NCBI GenBank assembly: GCA_017455525.1
Contig: JAFTAP010000076.1
Location: forward strand, 1 to 58,449
DNA: 58,449 nucleotides
Source: Lachnospiraceae bacterium
Lineage (GTDB): Bacteria; Bacillota; Clostridia; Lachnospirales; Lachnospiraceae
Reading direction: 5' to 3'
Position numbers and translations under genes: made by a program. The notes below the pieces were generated by a model that saw only the letters and a list, made by a program, of their open reading frames with translations, was not told the DNA's origin and did no database searches. Below, one piece after another: positions 7,248 to 16,144 of this stretch (its first letter is position 1; each line of letters starts with the position of its first letter).

Positions 7248-8417
7248 TTACTCCTGATAATCAACGCTTACATTTGATACTGCAGGAGTCTTCTCGGTGT
7301 CGAAGCTGTTGTCAACTACGAGAGAGCCGTCTACGAGTGAAGCGAAGAGCTTGTCATACTGCTCCTGATTGAAGGTCGTGAACACGCTGCTCTCCATAGG
7401 AAGACCTACGCAGTCCTCAGCAGCTCCAAGGGTCGTCTCCTTGCCTGCATAAGCGTCAGAGAACTTCCAGTCGTTAGCCTTAGCGTCCGTAAGAGTAACG
7501 ATAACGGAATTAGACAGAGCCTTCATAGCTGATGTGATGACGCAAGGATCGAGATTTGACTGATCCACGTCAACGCCGATCATCTTGCCGTTATTTGCCT
7601 GTGCAGCAGCAAGACAGGAGTTGCAGATAGAACCGCCGCAGGCGAATACTACCTCTGTGCCCTCTGAATACCAGCTGTCCATCTTAGCCTTGATATCATC
7701 GGTAGCTACGAAAGATCCTGAATACCAATACTTGATATGCACATCAGATGCGCCCGTATCCTTTGCAGCCTGCTCAGCGCCCTGTACGAAGCCGTATCCG
7801 TAACGGATAACAGCAGGAACCGCCATACCGCCGAGGAAGCCAAGCTCCTTATAGCCGTCAGTCACTGCCGCATAGCCTGCAAGATAACCTGCCTGCTCTT
7901 CCTTATAGGTGATAAGAGCCGTATTCTTCGCAGGGGAAGCGAGGTCTCCTGTAGATACGTCAAGTGCGAGGAAGGATACATCAGGATACTTAGCCTGCGC
8001 CTCCTCAAGTGCCGCAGCAAAGAGATAACCTGCCATGACGACTACCTTCGCACCGTCCTTTACAGCATTATCCATCTGCTCCACGCGGGCTGCGTCAGAA
8101 TCCTCTGAAGGCTTGTAATAGTTAGCTGTGAGACCGTTGTCTGCGCAGAACTGCTGTACGCCCGCCCAGGTGTACTGGTTGAATGACTGATCGTCGATGT
8201 TTCCTACGTCGGTGACGAACGCCACGTCCGTCGTGCTGCCACCGGATGCAGTGTCTGCCGCAGCCGTGTCAGCGGATGAATCCGCTGCAGCCGTATCGGC
8301 AGCCGCCTCTGTGTCCGCTGCCGCAGGAGCTGCCGTATCAGCAGCCGATGATCCGCAAGCCGCAAGAGACAGAACCATTGAAGCAGCAAGTACCATTGCT
8401 ATTAGCTTCTTTTTCAT
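7248..8417 (-). CDS. BMP-family nucleoside-binding lipoprotein
   Basis: A 389-residue lipoprotein of the basic membrane protein (BMP/PnrA/NupN) family, the substrate-binding part of nucleoside ABC importers. A lipoprotein signal ends at Cys21 (LSLAAC). Residues 25-65 form a low-complexity Ala/Asp/Thr/Ser linker that would hold the domain away from the membrane. The BMP domain starts at DVAFVTDVGNIDDQSFNQYTWAGVQQF, where the D-x-G-x-I-D-D-x-S-F-N pattern is diagnostic. GGAGG precedes the ATG. It is not in the operon with its permeases and ATPase, 1.8 kb away, and has its own promoter, so its dose can be set separately. Confidence 0.94.
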   Translation of the reverse strand: MKKKLIAMVLAASMVLSLAACGSSAADTAAPAAADTEAAADTAAADSSADTAAADTASGGSTTDVAFVTDVGNIDDQSFNQYTWAGVQQFCADNGLTANYYKPSEDSDAARVEQMDNAVKDGAKVVVMAGYLFAAALEEAQAKYPDVSFLALDVSTGDLASPAKNTALITYKEEQAGYLAGYAAVTDGYKELGFLGGMAVPAVIRYGYGFVQGAEQAAKDTGASDVHIKYWYSGSFVATDDIKAKMDSWYSEGTEVVFACGGSICNSCLAAAQANNGKMIGVDVDQSNLDPCVITSAMKALSNSVIVTLTDAKANDWKFSDAYAGKETTLGAAEDCVGLPMESSVFTTFNQEQYDKLFASLVDGSLVVDNSFDTEKTPAVSNVSVDYQE

Positions 8418-8447
8418 TTCTTTCCTCCTATGTATGTTTACATAATT

Positions 8448-8506
8448 TAGCGTATTTACGCTATTTTTGACTTCAACATGGTATGATTGAAACTACTTTT
8501 TGTCAA
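8448..8506 (-). promoter_or_regulatory. BMP gene promoter with downstream palindrome
   Basis: On the minus strand TTGACA (8501-8506) is followed at 17 bases by TACCAT (8478-8483). The -35 overlaps the end of the thymidine kinase gene. A 16-base perfect palindrome, TAGCGTATTTACGCTA read on the plus strand (8448-8463), lies 8 to 23 bases after the expected start point. It could be an operator or a small leader hairpin. Confidence 0.65.
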
Positions 8507-9081
8507 GTGGCATTAAGTCCCAGCTTACCCTCCTTGAAATGCCTCCGGCAAAGTGATATATAGCTTTCATTCGCGCCTATGAAGACCTGCTCGCCTTCCC
8601 TGACTATCTTACCGTCAGCAATACGGGCGTTGAAGTGCGCCCTCTTTCCGCACCAGCAGACCGTAGGGATCTCTTCTATCTTATCCGCAAGCTCCATAAG
8701 CCTCATCGAACCTGGAAAAAGGACGCTTGCAAAATCAGTACGCAGTCCATAACAGATGACAGGCACTCCGCCATAATCCACTATGTCCGAGAATCTCTCC
8801 ACCTGCTCCGCCGTAAGGAACTGTGCTTCATCCACGATTATGGCATCGATTTCGCTCCAATCTTTTTTATTCTCAGTGCGCTCTAAGAATTCCTCGACAA
8901 ACTCACACGGATACTCAAGTCCCATCCTTGATTTCACGACTTTCTCGCCATCCCTGTTGTCGAGCATAGGCTTTAAAAGGATAGCATTCTTACCCTTCTC
9001 CTCGTAGTTATATCTCACCATAAGCGCATTGGCAGTCTTAGACGAGCCCATAGCTCCATATCTGAAATAAAGCTTTGACAT
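8503..9081 (-). CDS. tdk: Thymidine kinase
   Basis: A 192-residue type II thymidine kinase, phosphorylating thymidine to TMP in nucleoside salvage. The P-loop GAMGSSKT is at residues 9-16, the Walker B-like IIVDEAQFL near residues 84-92, and the lasso-region zinc cysteines appear as VCWCGKRAHFNAR near 141-153 with a final CRRHFK near the C-terminus. The length is usual for the family. It sits directly upstream of the BMP lipoprotein gene, so uptake and salvage of nucleosides are encoded side by side. No ribosome site conflicts with the chosen ATG. Confidence 0.95.
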   Translation of the reverse strand: MSKLYFRYGAMGSSKTANALMVRYNYEEKGKNAILLKPMLDNRDGEKVVKSRMGLEYPCEFVEEFLERTENKKDWSEIDAIIVDEAQFLTAEQVERFSDIVDYGGVPVICYGLRTDFASVLFPGSMRLMELADKIEEIPTVCWCGKRAHFNARIADGKIVREGEQVFIGANESYISLCRRHFKEGKLGLNAT

Positions 9082-9105
9082 ATTTTCTCCCTATTTTACG
9101 ACTTT

Positions 9106-9220
9106 CAGAACGCAAATAGAAAATGCGTTCTGAAATTCTGCGTTCCGCAGAACACGCCGACCGGCATGCCGGTCGGCTGGTCAAATACGATAACTGATTT
9201 TTTTATAAAAATCAGTTATC
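9106..9220. repeat. Hairpin array A (four consecutive inverted repeats)
   Basis: Four back-to-back inverted repeats fill the space between the lipoprotein gene and tdk. The arms are CAGAACGCA/TGCGTTCTG (9106-9132), TTCTGCG/CGCAGAA with a 3-base loop (9136-9152), the unbroken palindrome 9156-9177 built on GCCGACCGGC, and GATAACTGAT-type arms at 9189-9220. The last overlaps the stop codon of the 9212 gene. Read on the minus strand, the linker after the first hairpin is GTATTTGACC, like the linker in arrays C and D. Confidence 0.8.
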
Positions 9221-9880
9221 TATACAATCACACTTAGTATAGAACCCTTCATTAAGTATGTCCTGCAATGACATGGAACCATCGAATACCACTATCGTAT
9301 CGTATCCAAGCTCGCTAAAATGCGGCCCGTCCACCCTGTGCAGAAGGTTTGTCTCAGAATCTCCCACGAACTCCCCGAAGATAGCTGCATCGGGATATAT
9401 CTCCCTAAGCCCGTCAATTACCTCCGGATGTGAGTACAAAGCCTCATTCACTGCCTCCGCCGATATTATCCTGCCGTCAGGTATGCCTGCACCGCCACCA
9501 CTTGAAGCATCAGCTTCCGAAGGCTCTGAGCCCTCGCCCAGAACCTCAGCATCCGTAGAGCTGCCGTCAGCCTCCTCCTCTGATGCATTGTTTTCAGAAG
9601 GGCTGTCTGCTTCTTCTTCATACGAAACGGATTCATCATCCTCGTCATCTGATTCAGACGAAATCAAAGAAGGCAGGGCACTCCTTGTTGTCTGTTCAGA
9701 ATCATCATCTTCTCCGTCCGCCCCTGTCTCTGTCTCTGCAGTCTCTCCGCCCGCAGCCTCAATACCTGCGGCATACCCCTCATCATAACCGCGCTGATAA
9801 GGCGGCTTATAATTACACCCGCTAAGGAATAAGGCAGCTGATAAAGCATATACGATTGTAATGACAGTTTTCGTATGCAT
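9212..9880 (-). CDS. Acidic lipoprotein of unknown function
   Basis: A 222-residue exported lipoprotein that I cannot assign to a family. The signal peptide ends in LSGC with Cys22 as the lipid-attachment site. Residues 28-34 read YQRGYDEGYAAG, a repeat-like Tyr/Gly pattern. Residues 40-135 are extremely rich in Asp, Glu and Ser and are probably disordered. The C-terminal 90 residues look folded (ISAEAVNEALYSHPEVIDGL, then GYDTIVVFDGSMSLQDIL) and end with a Cys-x-Cys pair. The stop codon lies inside the first hairpin of array A. It follows the EAL protein by 45 bases and may be cotranscribed with it. Confidence 0.8.
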   Translation of the reverse strand: MHTKTVITIVYALSAALFLSGCNYKPPYQRGYDEGYAAGIEAAGGETAETETGADGEDDDSEQTTRSALPSLISSESDDEDDESVSYEEEADSPSENNASEEEADGSSTDAEVLGEGSEPSEADASSGGGAGIPDGRIISAEAVNEALYSHPEVIDGLREIYPDAAIFGEFVGDSETNLLHRVDGPHFSELGYDTIVVFDGSMSLQDILNEGFYTKCDCIDN

Positions 9881-9925
9881 ACTGCTTTTATATTAGCATA
9901 AATTGCGAAAGTATAAAACAACCCC

Positions 9926-12070
9926 TCAGATCAGCCTCTCCGACACCACGTAAGTCCCGTCGTTTATCTTGCCGTTAAGCTCCTCTATGGGCATGGGCTT
10001 GCCGTAGAGGTAGCCCTGCAGCCTCCCGCAGCCTGCCTTCTCTAAGAACTCCGCCGCCTCCTCGGTCTCCACGCCTTCCGTGAGCGACATCATACCTATG
10101 CTCTCGGCAAGCCTTATTATCGCATTGAGGATTATAGGAGACTTCTCATTCTTCTCGAAGCCCTTGAGGAAGGTCATATCAATCTTAAGCACGTCAAAGC
10201 TGTAATCCTTAAGTACGTTAAATGAAGAATAACCCGCACCGAAGTCGTCAAGCCATATAGCAAAGCCATCTTCTCTTATCTTCGTCATCGCTTCCTCAAG
10301 CACTCCCATATTCTCCATAAGGGCGCTCTCAGTTATCTCGACGTGTACGAAGTCCTTCGGTATATCATACTTGCTGACAAGCTCTTCTAAAAGCCCCACA
10401 GCGTCCATAAGTTCGAAATCAAGCCTTGAGAAGTTAAGCGATACAGGCACTATCTTCCTGCCAGCGTCAAGTCCCTCCCTCATATCCTTGCAGACCTGCT
10501 CGAAAATACATGCATCAAGCTTGTGTATCTGCCTGTATTCCTCAAGCACAGGAATAAATACGCCCGGTGACAAGAAGCCATAGGTCGGATCGTCCCAGCG
10601 GGCTAAAGCCTCACAACCACAAAGCTGCTTGCTGTCAGACCATACCACAGGCTGATAATAGACCTTGATATAGCCATTCTGCACGGCGCGGTCTATATGA
10701 TTCACTATATACTGCCTCTTATGGAATTCGGAATCCACGTCCTCATTATATTCCATATAGTTCCTGCCGAATTTATTCTTAATAAGCGAACAAGCGTATC
10801 TTGCGCAGTCTATCGCAACCCTCGGATCCGTGTCACGGCTCTTGGGAAGATACGCCCCGACCTTAAGCTCCAAGTAAACCTCGGACTCATTGCCCTTTAC
10901 CCTGCCCCGTACGAGCTCCGTCTTCTCCTCAATCTTGTCGATATCCGTGAAGACGACGAAATGGTCATCCGACTGCCTCGCCACTACATCATCAGGGAAG
11001 ACATCGCATATCAGGAGTGCAAGCGCCGTCAGATATTCATTTCCTGCCTGATAGCCGAACTGGTCGTTATAAGTCTTGAAGTTCTCGACATTAAGGAATA
11101 AGAACACTTTACGGCTTATATCTACTTCGGGGTCTTTAAGCATCTTTTCAGTTTCCTGATTGAAATAAAACATATTATTGATGCCTGTCAAGTCGTCCTC
11201 TACTGCGACCCGCTCTAGCTTCTCATTCGCCTCTAAAAGCCCCTCGTCCTTCTTTGCCTCATGAACCCTCTGCTGGTATATGCTGATACTCACCATTACC
11301 ATGACTATCCAAAGCATGAAATAGTTAATAGTATCGCCCTCTAACACCCTGCCTTCATTTGCTATGTCAAGCGCCATAAGGATTGGCTGCCACAGCTTAT
11401 AGAAATAAAGAAAAGCGACTCCCAGTATCACAAAGGACACATAAGGTCTCCATATTAGCATGAACACCACGAAGATCATCATCGTGATGAAGCAGAGTAT
11501 CTGCCTTGATTTACTTAAGTCGTAGAGCGAGGTCTCTACTCCGAAGCCTAAACAGATAAGAGCAAACAGGACATTCATAGCCTGTCCGTAAAGGTCGCTC
11601 TTCATATCCTTGCTTGCAAGCAGCAATTCGTACAATAGCAGCATAAGTGACAGAGCGAATAAGACCAGATGATACTTGATGCTCCATATCAACGTCCCGC
11701 CTGCTATCTCTCCTGCGCTCCTGTAGATAAAACGTATTATCATTACGACATCAAGCGCTAGAGCCGCTGACGCCACTATCCTTGTGGCAAGCGAGCTTTT
11801 TATTCTTCCGCTGTATCTTAATGAGAAGATGATAAGCACGAGTGCCGCCGTAAAGAATATAAGATAGTTCGTCTCTCCATCAAAATACTCAACAAAGGTA
11901 AGCCCCGGCCGCTTCACCACATAACGTATTAACATCCAAAGCTCAAGTATCATGACTATGAATGACATATATATGGCAGTGCGGATATTCGTCTCATTCA
12001 GATACCGCCGCTGGTATTCAGAGCTCTTATTGAAGCCCAGCTCGTCTTTAGCCCACTTTAGAAATCCCAT
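9926..12070 (-). CDS. Membrane EAL-domain protein with degenerate GGDEF domain
   Basis: A protein of about 714 residues: about eight membrane segments in the first 270 residues, then a GGDEF-fold domain and a C-terminal EAL domain. The GGDEF signature is replaced by SDDHF, so diguanylate cyclase activity is unlikely. The EAL domain keeps EALARW, the Asn of SLNFSRLDFE, EITES, DDFGAGYSSF, LKIDM, EGVET and QGYLYGKP, so it should hydrolyse cyclic di-GMP. Cyclic di-GMP turnover fits a motile cell. I place the start at ATG 12068-12070 because GGAGAGG precedes it; an upstream in-frame start at 12118 would add 16 residues but has no ribosome site. The membrane part could be a sensor. Confidence 0.9.
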   Translation of the reverse strand: MGFLKWAKDELGFNKSSEYQRRYLNETNIRTAIYMSFIVMILELWMLIRYVVKRPGLTFVEYFDGETNYLIFFTAALVLIIFSLRYSGRIKSSLATRIVASAALALDVVMIIRFIYRSAGEIAGGTLIWSIKYHLVLFALSLMLLLYELLLASKDMKSDLYGQAMNVLFALICLGFGVETSLYDLSKSRQILCFITMMIFVVFMLIWRPYVSFVILGVAFLYFYKLWQPILMALDIANEGRVLEGDTINYFMLWIVMVMVSISIYQQRVHEAKKDEGLLEANEKLERVAVEDDLTGINNMFYFNQETEKMLKDPEVDISRKVFLFLNVENFKTYNDQFGYQAGNEYLTALALLICDVFPDDVVARQSDDHFVVFTDIDKIEEKTELVRGRVKGNESEVYLELKVGAYLPKSRDTDPRVAIDCARYACSLIKNKFGRNYMEYNEDVDSEFHKRQYIVNHIDRAVQNGYIKVYYQPVVWSDSKQLCGCEALARWDDPTYGFLSPGVFIPVLEEYRQIHKLDACIFEQVCKDMREGLDAGRKIVPVSLNFSRLDFELMDAVGLLEELVSKYDIPKDFVHVEITESALMENMGVLEEAMTKIREDGFAIWLDDFGAGYSSFNVLKDYSFDVLKIDMTFLKGFEKNEKSPIILNAIIRLAESIGMMSLTEGVETEEAAEFLEKAGCGRLQGYLYGKPMPIEELNGKINDGTYVVSERLI

Positions 12071-12163
12071 ATGCCCTCTCCGATAATTCCTGCGATACAG
12101 CATTGTATCAATCCACATACATTCATATTTTAATGCTTTTACGGAATACTTACAACAAATTAT

Positions 12164-12192
12164 TTGAGCCGCGACGGGAAAGAGGGTATAAT
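12164..12192 (+). promoter_or_regulatory. Promoter of the WYL regulator gene
   Basis: TTGAGC (12164-12169) and a perfect TATAAT (12187-12192) are separated by 17 bases. Transcription would begin near 12199, which places the start codon at 12231 rather than at the in-frame TTG at 12195. Confidence 0.75.
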
Positions 12193-12230
12193 GCTTGAAA
12201 AGCCTGTTTGACAGAAAGGATTTAGCGACT

Positions 12231-13223
12231 ATGCCGAAAAGTTCAAACCAGAAACTAAAGCTTCCATACCTTATGAAGATAATGCTTGAAAAGACCGACG
12301 AAAGGCATGGTCTTACGATGCAGCAGATAATAGACGAGCTTTCGCTCTACGACATAACCGCCGAGAGAAAGAGCATCTACGCTGACTTCGAGGACATGAC
12401 AAGCTTCGGCATAGAGGTGCTCTGCGACAGGCAGGGCAGGGATCATCTGTATCATGTGGCCGGAAGGGAGTTCGAGCTTCCAGAGTTAAAGCTCTTGATA
12501 GACGCCGTTCAGTCATCGAAATTCATCACGGAGAAGAAATCAAGACAGCTCATAAATAAAGTAAAGATGCTCGCAAGCGAGAACGAGGCTTACGAGCTGC
12601 AACGGCAGGTCTATGTCCAGGGCCGGATCAAGACGATGAACGAAAGTATCTATTACAATGTGGACGACATACATAATGCGATAAATACCGACCGCAAGAT
12701 ACGCTTCAAATATTATAAATGGAATATAACAAAGAGGCTCGTCGCTCGTCACGGCGGAGACTACTTCTATGTAAGTCCATGGGCTCTCACTTGGGACGAT
12801 GAGAATTATTACATGATAGCCTTTGACGACTTAAGTCGCGAGATGCGCCATTACCGAGTGGATAAGATGGGACAGATCGACATCATAGACGAGAAGCGCG
12901 AGGGGCAGAGCCTTTTCAAGAACTTCGATATGGCAAGCTACTCAAAGATGAACTTCGGCATGTATATGGGAGAGATAAAAAAGGTAACCATCGAATTTCC
13001 CGATGAGATGTGCGGGGTCTTCATCGACCGCTTTGGCAAGGAAATTTCTTTCAGAAAATCAGGAACCGGCAGGAGCAGGCTCTCCGTTGACGTGGCGGTT
13101 AGCAATCAGTTCTTCGGCTGGATAATGAGCCTCGGTCCTGACGTGAAGATAACAGGTCCCGATGACGTAGTCGCACAGATAGCTAAAGTCTCAAAGAGAT
13201 TTGCTGCTAATTATAACGACTGA
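12231..13223 (+). CDS. WYL-domain transcriptional regulator
   Basis: A 330-residue regulator with an N-terminal winged-helix (LPYLMKIMLEKTDERHGLTMQQIIDEL) and a WYL domain around residues 140-215 (DRKIRFKYYKWN, then YYFYVSPWAL-like FYVSPWALTWDDENYYMIAFDD), where the conserved Trp-Tyr-Leu pattern is replaced by a closely related one. WYL proteins bind small ligands or nucleic acid and control stress, metabolism or defence genes. The start is ATG 12231, after AGAAAGGA and downstream of the -10 element. The transglutaminase-like gene follows after 17 bases and is likely in the same transcript. Target genes are unknown. Confidence 0.9.
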   Translation: MPKSSNQKLKLPYLMKIMLEKTDERHGLTMQQIIDELSLYDITAERKSIYADFEDMTSFGIEVLCDRQGRDHLYHVAGREFELPELKLLIDAVQSSKFITEKKSRQLINKVKMLASENEAYELQRQVYVQGRIKTMNESIYYNVDDIHNAINTDRKIRFKYYKWNITKRLVARHGGDYFYVSPWALTWDDENYYMIAFDDLSREMRHYRVDKMGQIDIIDEKREGQSLFKNFDMASYSKMNFGMYMGEIKKVTIEFPDEMCGVFIDRFGKEISFRKSGTGRSRLSVDVAVSNQFFGWIMSLGPDVKITGPDDVVAQIAKVSKRFAANYND

Positions 13224-13240
13224 ATAGTGGTAATCCTGTT

Positions 13241-14797
13241 ATGAACATAGTAAAAGGCATTTTAATAGGTCTGCTCGGAGCGATACTGATGCTCTGTGCC
13301 ATCATAGGCTTAAGTGCTGTGCGCCCCGATCTTTTCGAGGGCTTTACTAAGCATGACGCAAATGAAGAAACGGCATCGGAAATCCCTATTTTTACCTTGC
13401 CCGACGGAGAACCGGAGACAGAGCCATCCGAGCCATCTATATCAGAGGATACAGTTTCGGAAGATACGGTATCCGAAAACGATTCCGCAATAACAGACAC
13501 TTATTTCTCGGATAACGTGCCGGAATCAGGATTAAAAGGTGGGATCGAAAGCTCTTACGCCTCAGATGATACGGATGCTCCGGCAAATGTCCCCGGCGAG
13601 CTTAAGTCCATGACCGGATTTACAGAGCCTCACGGGACTTATGATGTGATGGAGGATGACAAGGCGGACGAAGTAGAGACTAACTTATCGACAGGTCCTA
13701 CCGGAGATGATCTAAGCTTTGACGAAGAGTTTTATCCTTATTATCATATGCTGGATGATACGGGGCAGCATCTCTATCGCCAAATATATGCCAATGCGAT
13801 GGAGCTTAATCCCGACTTCAAGGCCGTAGAAAAAAGCATGCCCTGGGCATCCTTTAAGAATGTATTCGAAGCAGTATTTAACGACCATCCGGAGCTTTTC
13901 TGGCTTAATACCGAATACTCCGCAGGCTACCGGAATAACGGCGAATGCCTTGAGATCGTGCTGTCCTTCAACCGCACGGCAAAGGACATAGATGCTTCCT
14001 CGTCAAGCTTTGACCAGGGGGCGAATAATATCGGGAATGCCGCCCATGGAAGCGAATACGAGCAGGAAAAGGCTATCCATGACACCATCCTAGACGGCTT
14101 CTCCTACAGCAAATCGGCAGAGATGAATCAGAGCGCATACAGCGGCTTCGTGAATAATTCAACGGTCTGCGCAGGCTATGCGAGATGCTTCCAGTATATA
14201 ATGCAGAATCTTGGCATACCCTGCTATTATTGTCGTGGCGTAGCAGGCGAGCCTCATGCATGGAACATCATAAAGCTTGGTGGCGACTACTACAATGTGG
14301 ATGCTACCTGGGATGACTCGGATCAGACATGGCAGTACGAATACTTCAATCTCTCTGATGCGGAGTTCAATAAAGACCACAGACGCACGAGTCTTTCGGT
14401 ATATCTTCCCGCCTGTAACGGCGGACAGTACAGCCATTTAGAGCAGGCACCGGAGGATACGGTAAGCGATGACAACGGAGACAGGGACGAAAACTCAGGT
14501 AATGATCCTTCCGAGCTTCCCGAAGGCACCTATGTGGGAAGCCTTGAAGAATATTTCACTCAGTGCACTAATACTATAAAGTCGAAGGGAAAGGGCACTT
14601 ATTCCTTTGACCTTTATACTACGGATAAGGAAGTGTATAATAGCTGCATGCGTTCCTATGCGAACGGAAGGGCTAAAAGCGAGTATATGAGTGACGCCTT
14701 CAATTCCGTAGAAGACCCCAAAGGAATGTCCGTAGACTTCGTAGGAACAGAAGAGGACGGCGTATATAAGATGACGCAGAGTGTCAAGCTATGGTAA
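13241..14797 (+). CDS. Membrane-anchored transglutaminase-like protein
   Basis: A 518-residue protein with one N-terminal membrane segment (residues 4-26), an acidic Ser/Thr/Glu-rich linker to about residue 160, and a transglutaminase-like core. The Cys-His-Asp triad is visible as C310 (STVCAGYARCFQYIM), H339 (EPHAWNII) and D354 (YYNVDATWDD). The fold is shared by transglutaminases and cysteine proteases; bacterial secreted members probably act on cell-surface proteins or peptidoglycan. A second acidic linker (residues 405-430) leads to a C-terminal domain of about 90 residues that I do not recognise. It follows the WYL regulator closely, which may control it. Confidence 0.88.
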   Translation: MNIVKGILIGLLGAILMLCAIIGLSAVRPDLFEGFTKHDANEETASEIPIFTLPDGEPETEPSEPSISEDTVSEDTVSENDSAITDTYFSDNVPESGLKGGIESSYASDDTDAPANVPGELKSMTGFTEPHGTYDVMEDDKADEVETNLSTGPTGDDLSFDEEFYPYYHMLDDTGQHLYRQIYANAMELNPDFKAVEKSMPWASFKNVFEAVFNDHPELFWLNTEYSAGYRNNGECLEIVLSFNRTAKDIDASSSSFDQGANNIGNAAHGSEYEQEKAIHDTILDGFSYSKSAEMNQSAYSGFVNNSTVCAGYARCFQYIMQNLGIPCYYCRGVAGEPHAWNIIKLGGDYYNVDATWDDSDQTWQYEYFNLSDAEFNKDHRRTSLSVYLPACNGGQYSHLEQAPEDTVSDDNGDRDENSGNDPSELPEGTYVGSLEEYFTQCTNTIKSKGKGTYSFDLYTTDKEVYNSCMRSYANGRAKSEYMSDAFNSVEDPKGMSVDFVGTEEDGVYKMTQSVKLW

Positions 14798-14852
14798 TAT
14801 TTATCTGGTGTTTACCACGATACTTATTAAACAGAAAGGGAATTAACCGGAA

Positions 14853-16130
14853 ATGAAAAACATCGCAGTAGCAGGAACAGGATACGTAGGAATGTCTCTT
14901 GCAGTCCTTCTGTCACAGAGGCATAAGGTCACGGCAGTCGATATAATACAGGATAAGGTGGATAAGATAAATAATAAGATATCCCCTATCCAGGATGACT
15001 ATATCGAAAAATACATGGCGGAAAAGGAGTTAACCCTCACGGCAACTCTTGATGCCAAAAGCGCATACAAGGATGCCGACATAGTTATCGTCTCTGCTCC
15101 TACGAATTATGATCCAAAGAAAGACTTCTTCGACTGCTCGCATGTGGAGGAAGTAATAGATCTCGTATTAAAGTCAAATGACCACTGTACGATAGTGATA
15201 AAGAGCACGATACCCGTAGGTTATACTATGTCCGTAAGAAAAAAATTCAATACGGACAGGGTCATATTCAGTCCCGAGTTCTTAAGAGAATCCAAGGCGT
15301 TATATGATAACCTCTATCCCTCCCGAATAATCGTTGGCTACGACAAGATATCAGACGATGCCTCAATAAGTGACTCCATAGGCGAGGTTTCACGGCACAC
15401 ATCAAAAAGTCGCGCTGAGGAATTCGCCTCTCTGCTTAAGGAAGCCTCTCTCCGGGAAGACGTGCCTGTGCTTATCATGGGACTTACGGAAGCGGAGGCC
15501 GTGAAGCTCTTTGCAAATACTTATCTGGCACTAAGAGTCTCCTATTTCAACGAGCTCGACACCTACGCCGAGACAAAGGGCTTGGAGACCGGAGATATAA
15601 TAAAAGGCGTATGCCTGGATCCCCGCATAGGAGATCAATATAATAACCCATCCTTCGGTTACGGCGGATACTGCCTGCCTAAAGATTCCAAACAGCTCCT
15701 TGCTAACTACAAGGACGTGCCGGAGAATCTGATACAGGCAATAGTAGACAGCAACCGCACAAGGAAGGATTATATCGCTGACAGGGTTCTTGAGATTGCC
15801 GGAGCGTACGATAACTCCGCTTCATGGAGCAGGGATAAGGAGCATGAGGTGGTAGTTGGCGTTTACAGGCTCACCATGAAATCAAACTCTGACAACTTCC
15901 GCCAGTCCTCTATACAGGGCATAATGAAGCGCATCAAGGCAAAGGGCGCCACGGTCATCATATACGAGCCTGCGCTTAATGACGGCGAGACCTTCTTTGG
16001 CTCTTATGTCGTGAATGACCTTGATGAATTCAAAAAAAGAAGCGGGTCGATAATAGCTAACCGCTATGACTCCTGCCTTGATGATGTAAAGGATAAGGTC
16101 TATACGAGGGATATATTTAAAAGGGATTAA
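14853..16130 (+). CDS. ugd: UDP-glucose/UDP-sugar 6-dehydrogenase
   Basis: A 425-residue nucleotide-sugar dehydrogenase that oxidises UDP-glucose (or a related UDP-sugar) to the uronic acid using two NAD+. The NAD-binding motif [10 protein letters not shown] is at residues 8-17, the catalytic cysteine is C274 in [10 protein letters not shown], and STIPVG lies near 118-123. UDP-glucuronate would feed surface polysaccharide synthesis, although the polysaccharide operon is 6 kb away on the other strand. The stop codon falls inside a hairpin shared with the convergent rho gene. Substrate could also be UDP-N-acetyl sugar, but the length and motif spacing fit Ugd. Confidence 0.92.
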   Translation: MKNIAVAGTGYVGMSLAVLLSQRHKVTAVDIIQDKVDKINNKISPIQDDYIEKYMAEKELTLTATLDAKSAYKDADIVIVSAPTNYDPKKDFFDCSHVEEVIDLVLKSNDHCTIVIKSTIPVGYTMSVRKKFNTDRVIFSPEFLRESKALYDNLYPSRIIVGYDKISDDASISDSIGEVSRHTSKSRAEEFASLLKEASLREDVPVLIMGLTEAEAVKLFANTYLALRVSYFNELDTYAETKGLETGDIIKGVCLDPRIGDQYNNPSFGYGGYCLPKDSKQLLANYKDVPENLIQAIVDSNRTRKDYIADRVLEIAGAYDNSASWSRDKEHEVVVGVYRLTMKSNSDNFRQSSIQGIMKRIKAKGATVIIYEPALNDGETFFGSYVVNDLDEFKKRSGSIIANRYDSCLDDVKDKVYTRDIFKRD

Positions 16131-16144
16131 AGAATCCCTTTTAA
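16117..16144. terminator. Bidirectional terminator shared by ugd and rho
   Basis: A perfect 12-base stem (TTAAAAGGGATT at 16117-16128 and AATCCCTTTTAA at 16133-16144) has a 4-base loop. It contains part of the ugd stop codon on one side and the rho stop codon on the other. It gives U-rich 3' ends in both directions. Confidence 0.85.

Noticed and set aside
8197-8445. Alanine-rich plus-strand frames opposite the start of the BMP gene
   Set aside because: They come from the low-complexity Ala/Asp/Thr linker codons of the real gene and have no ribosome site or family match.
12195-12230. TTG start for the WYL regulator
   Set aside because: The -10 element at 12187-12192 places the transcript start near 12199, after that codon; ATG 12231 has a ribosome site.
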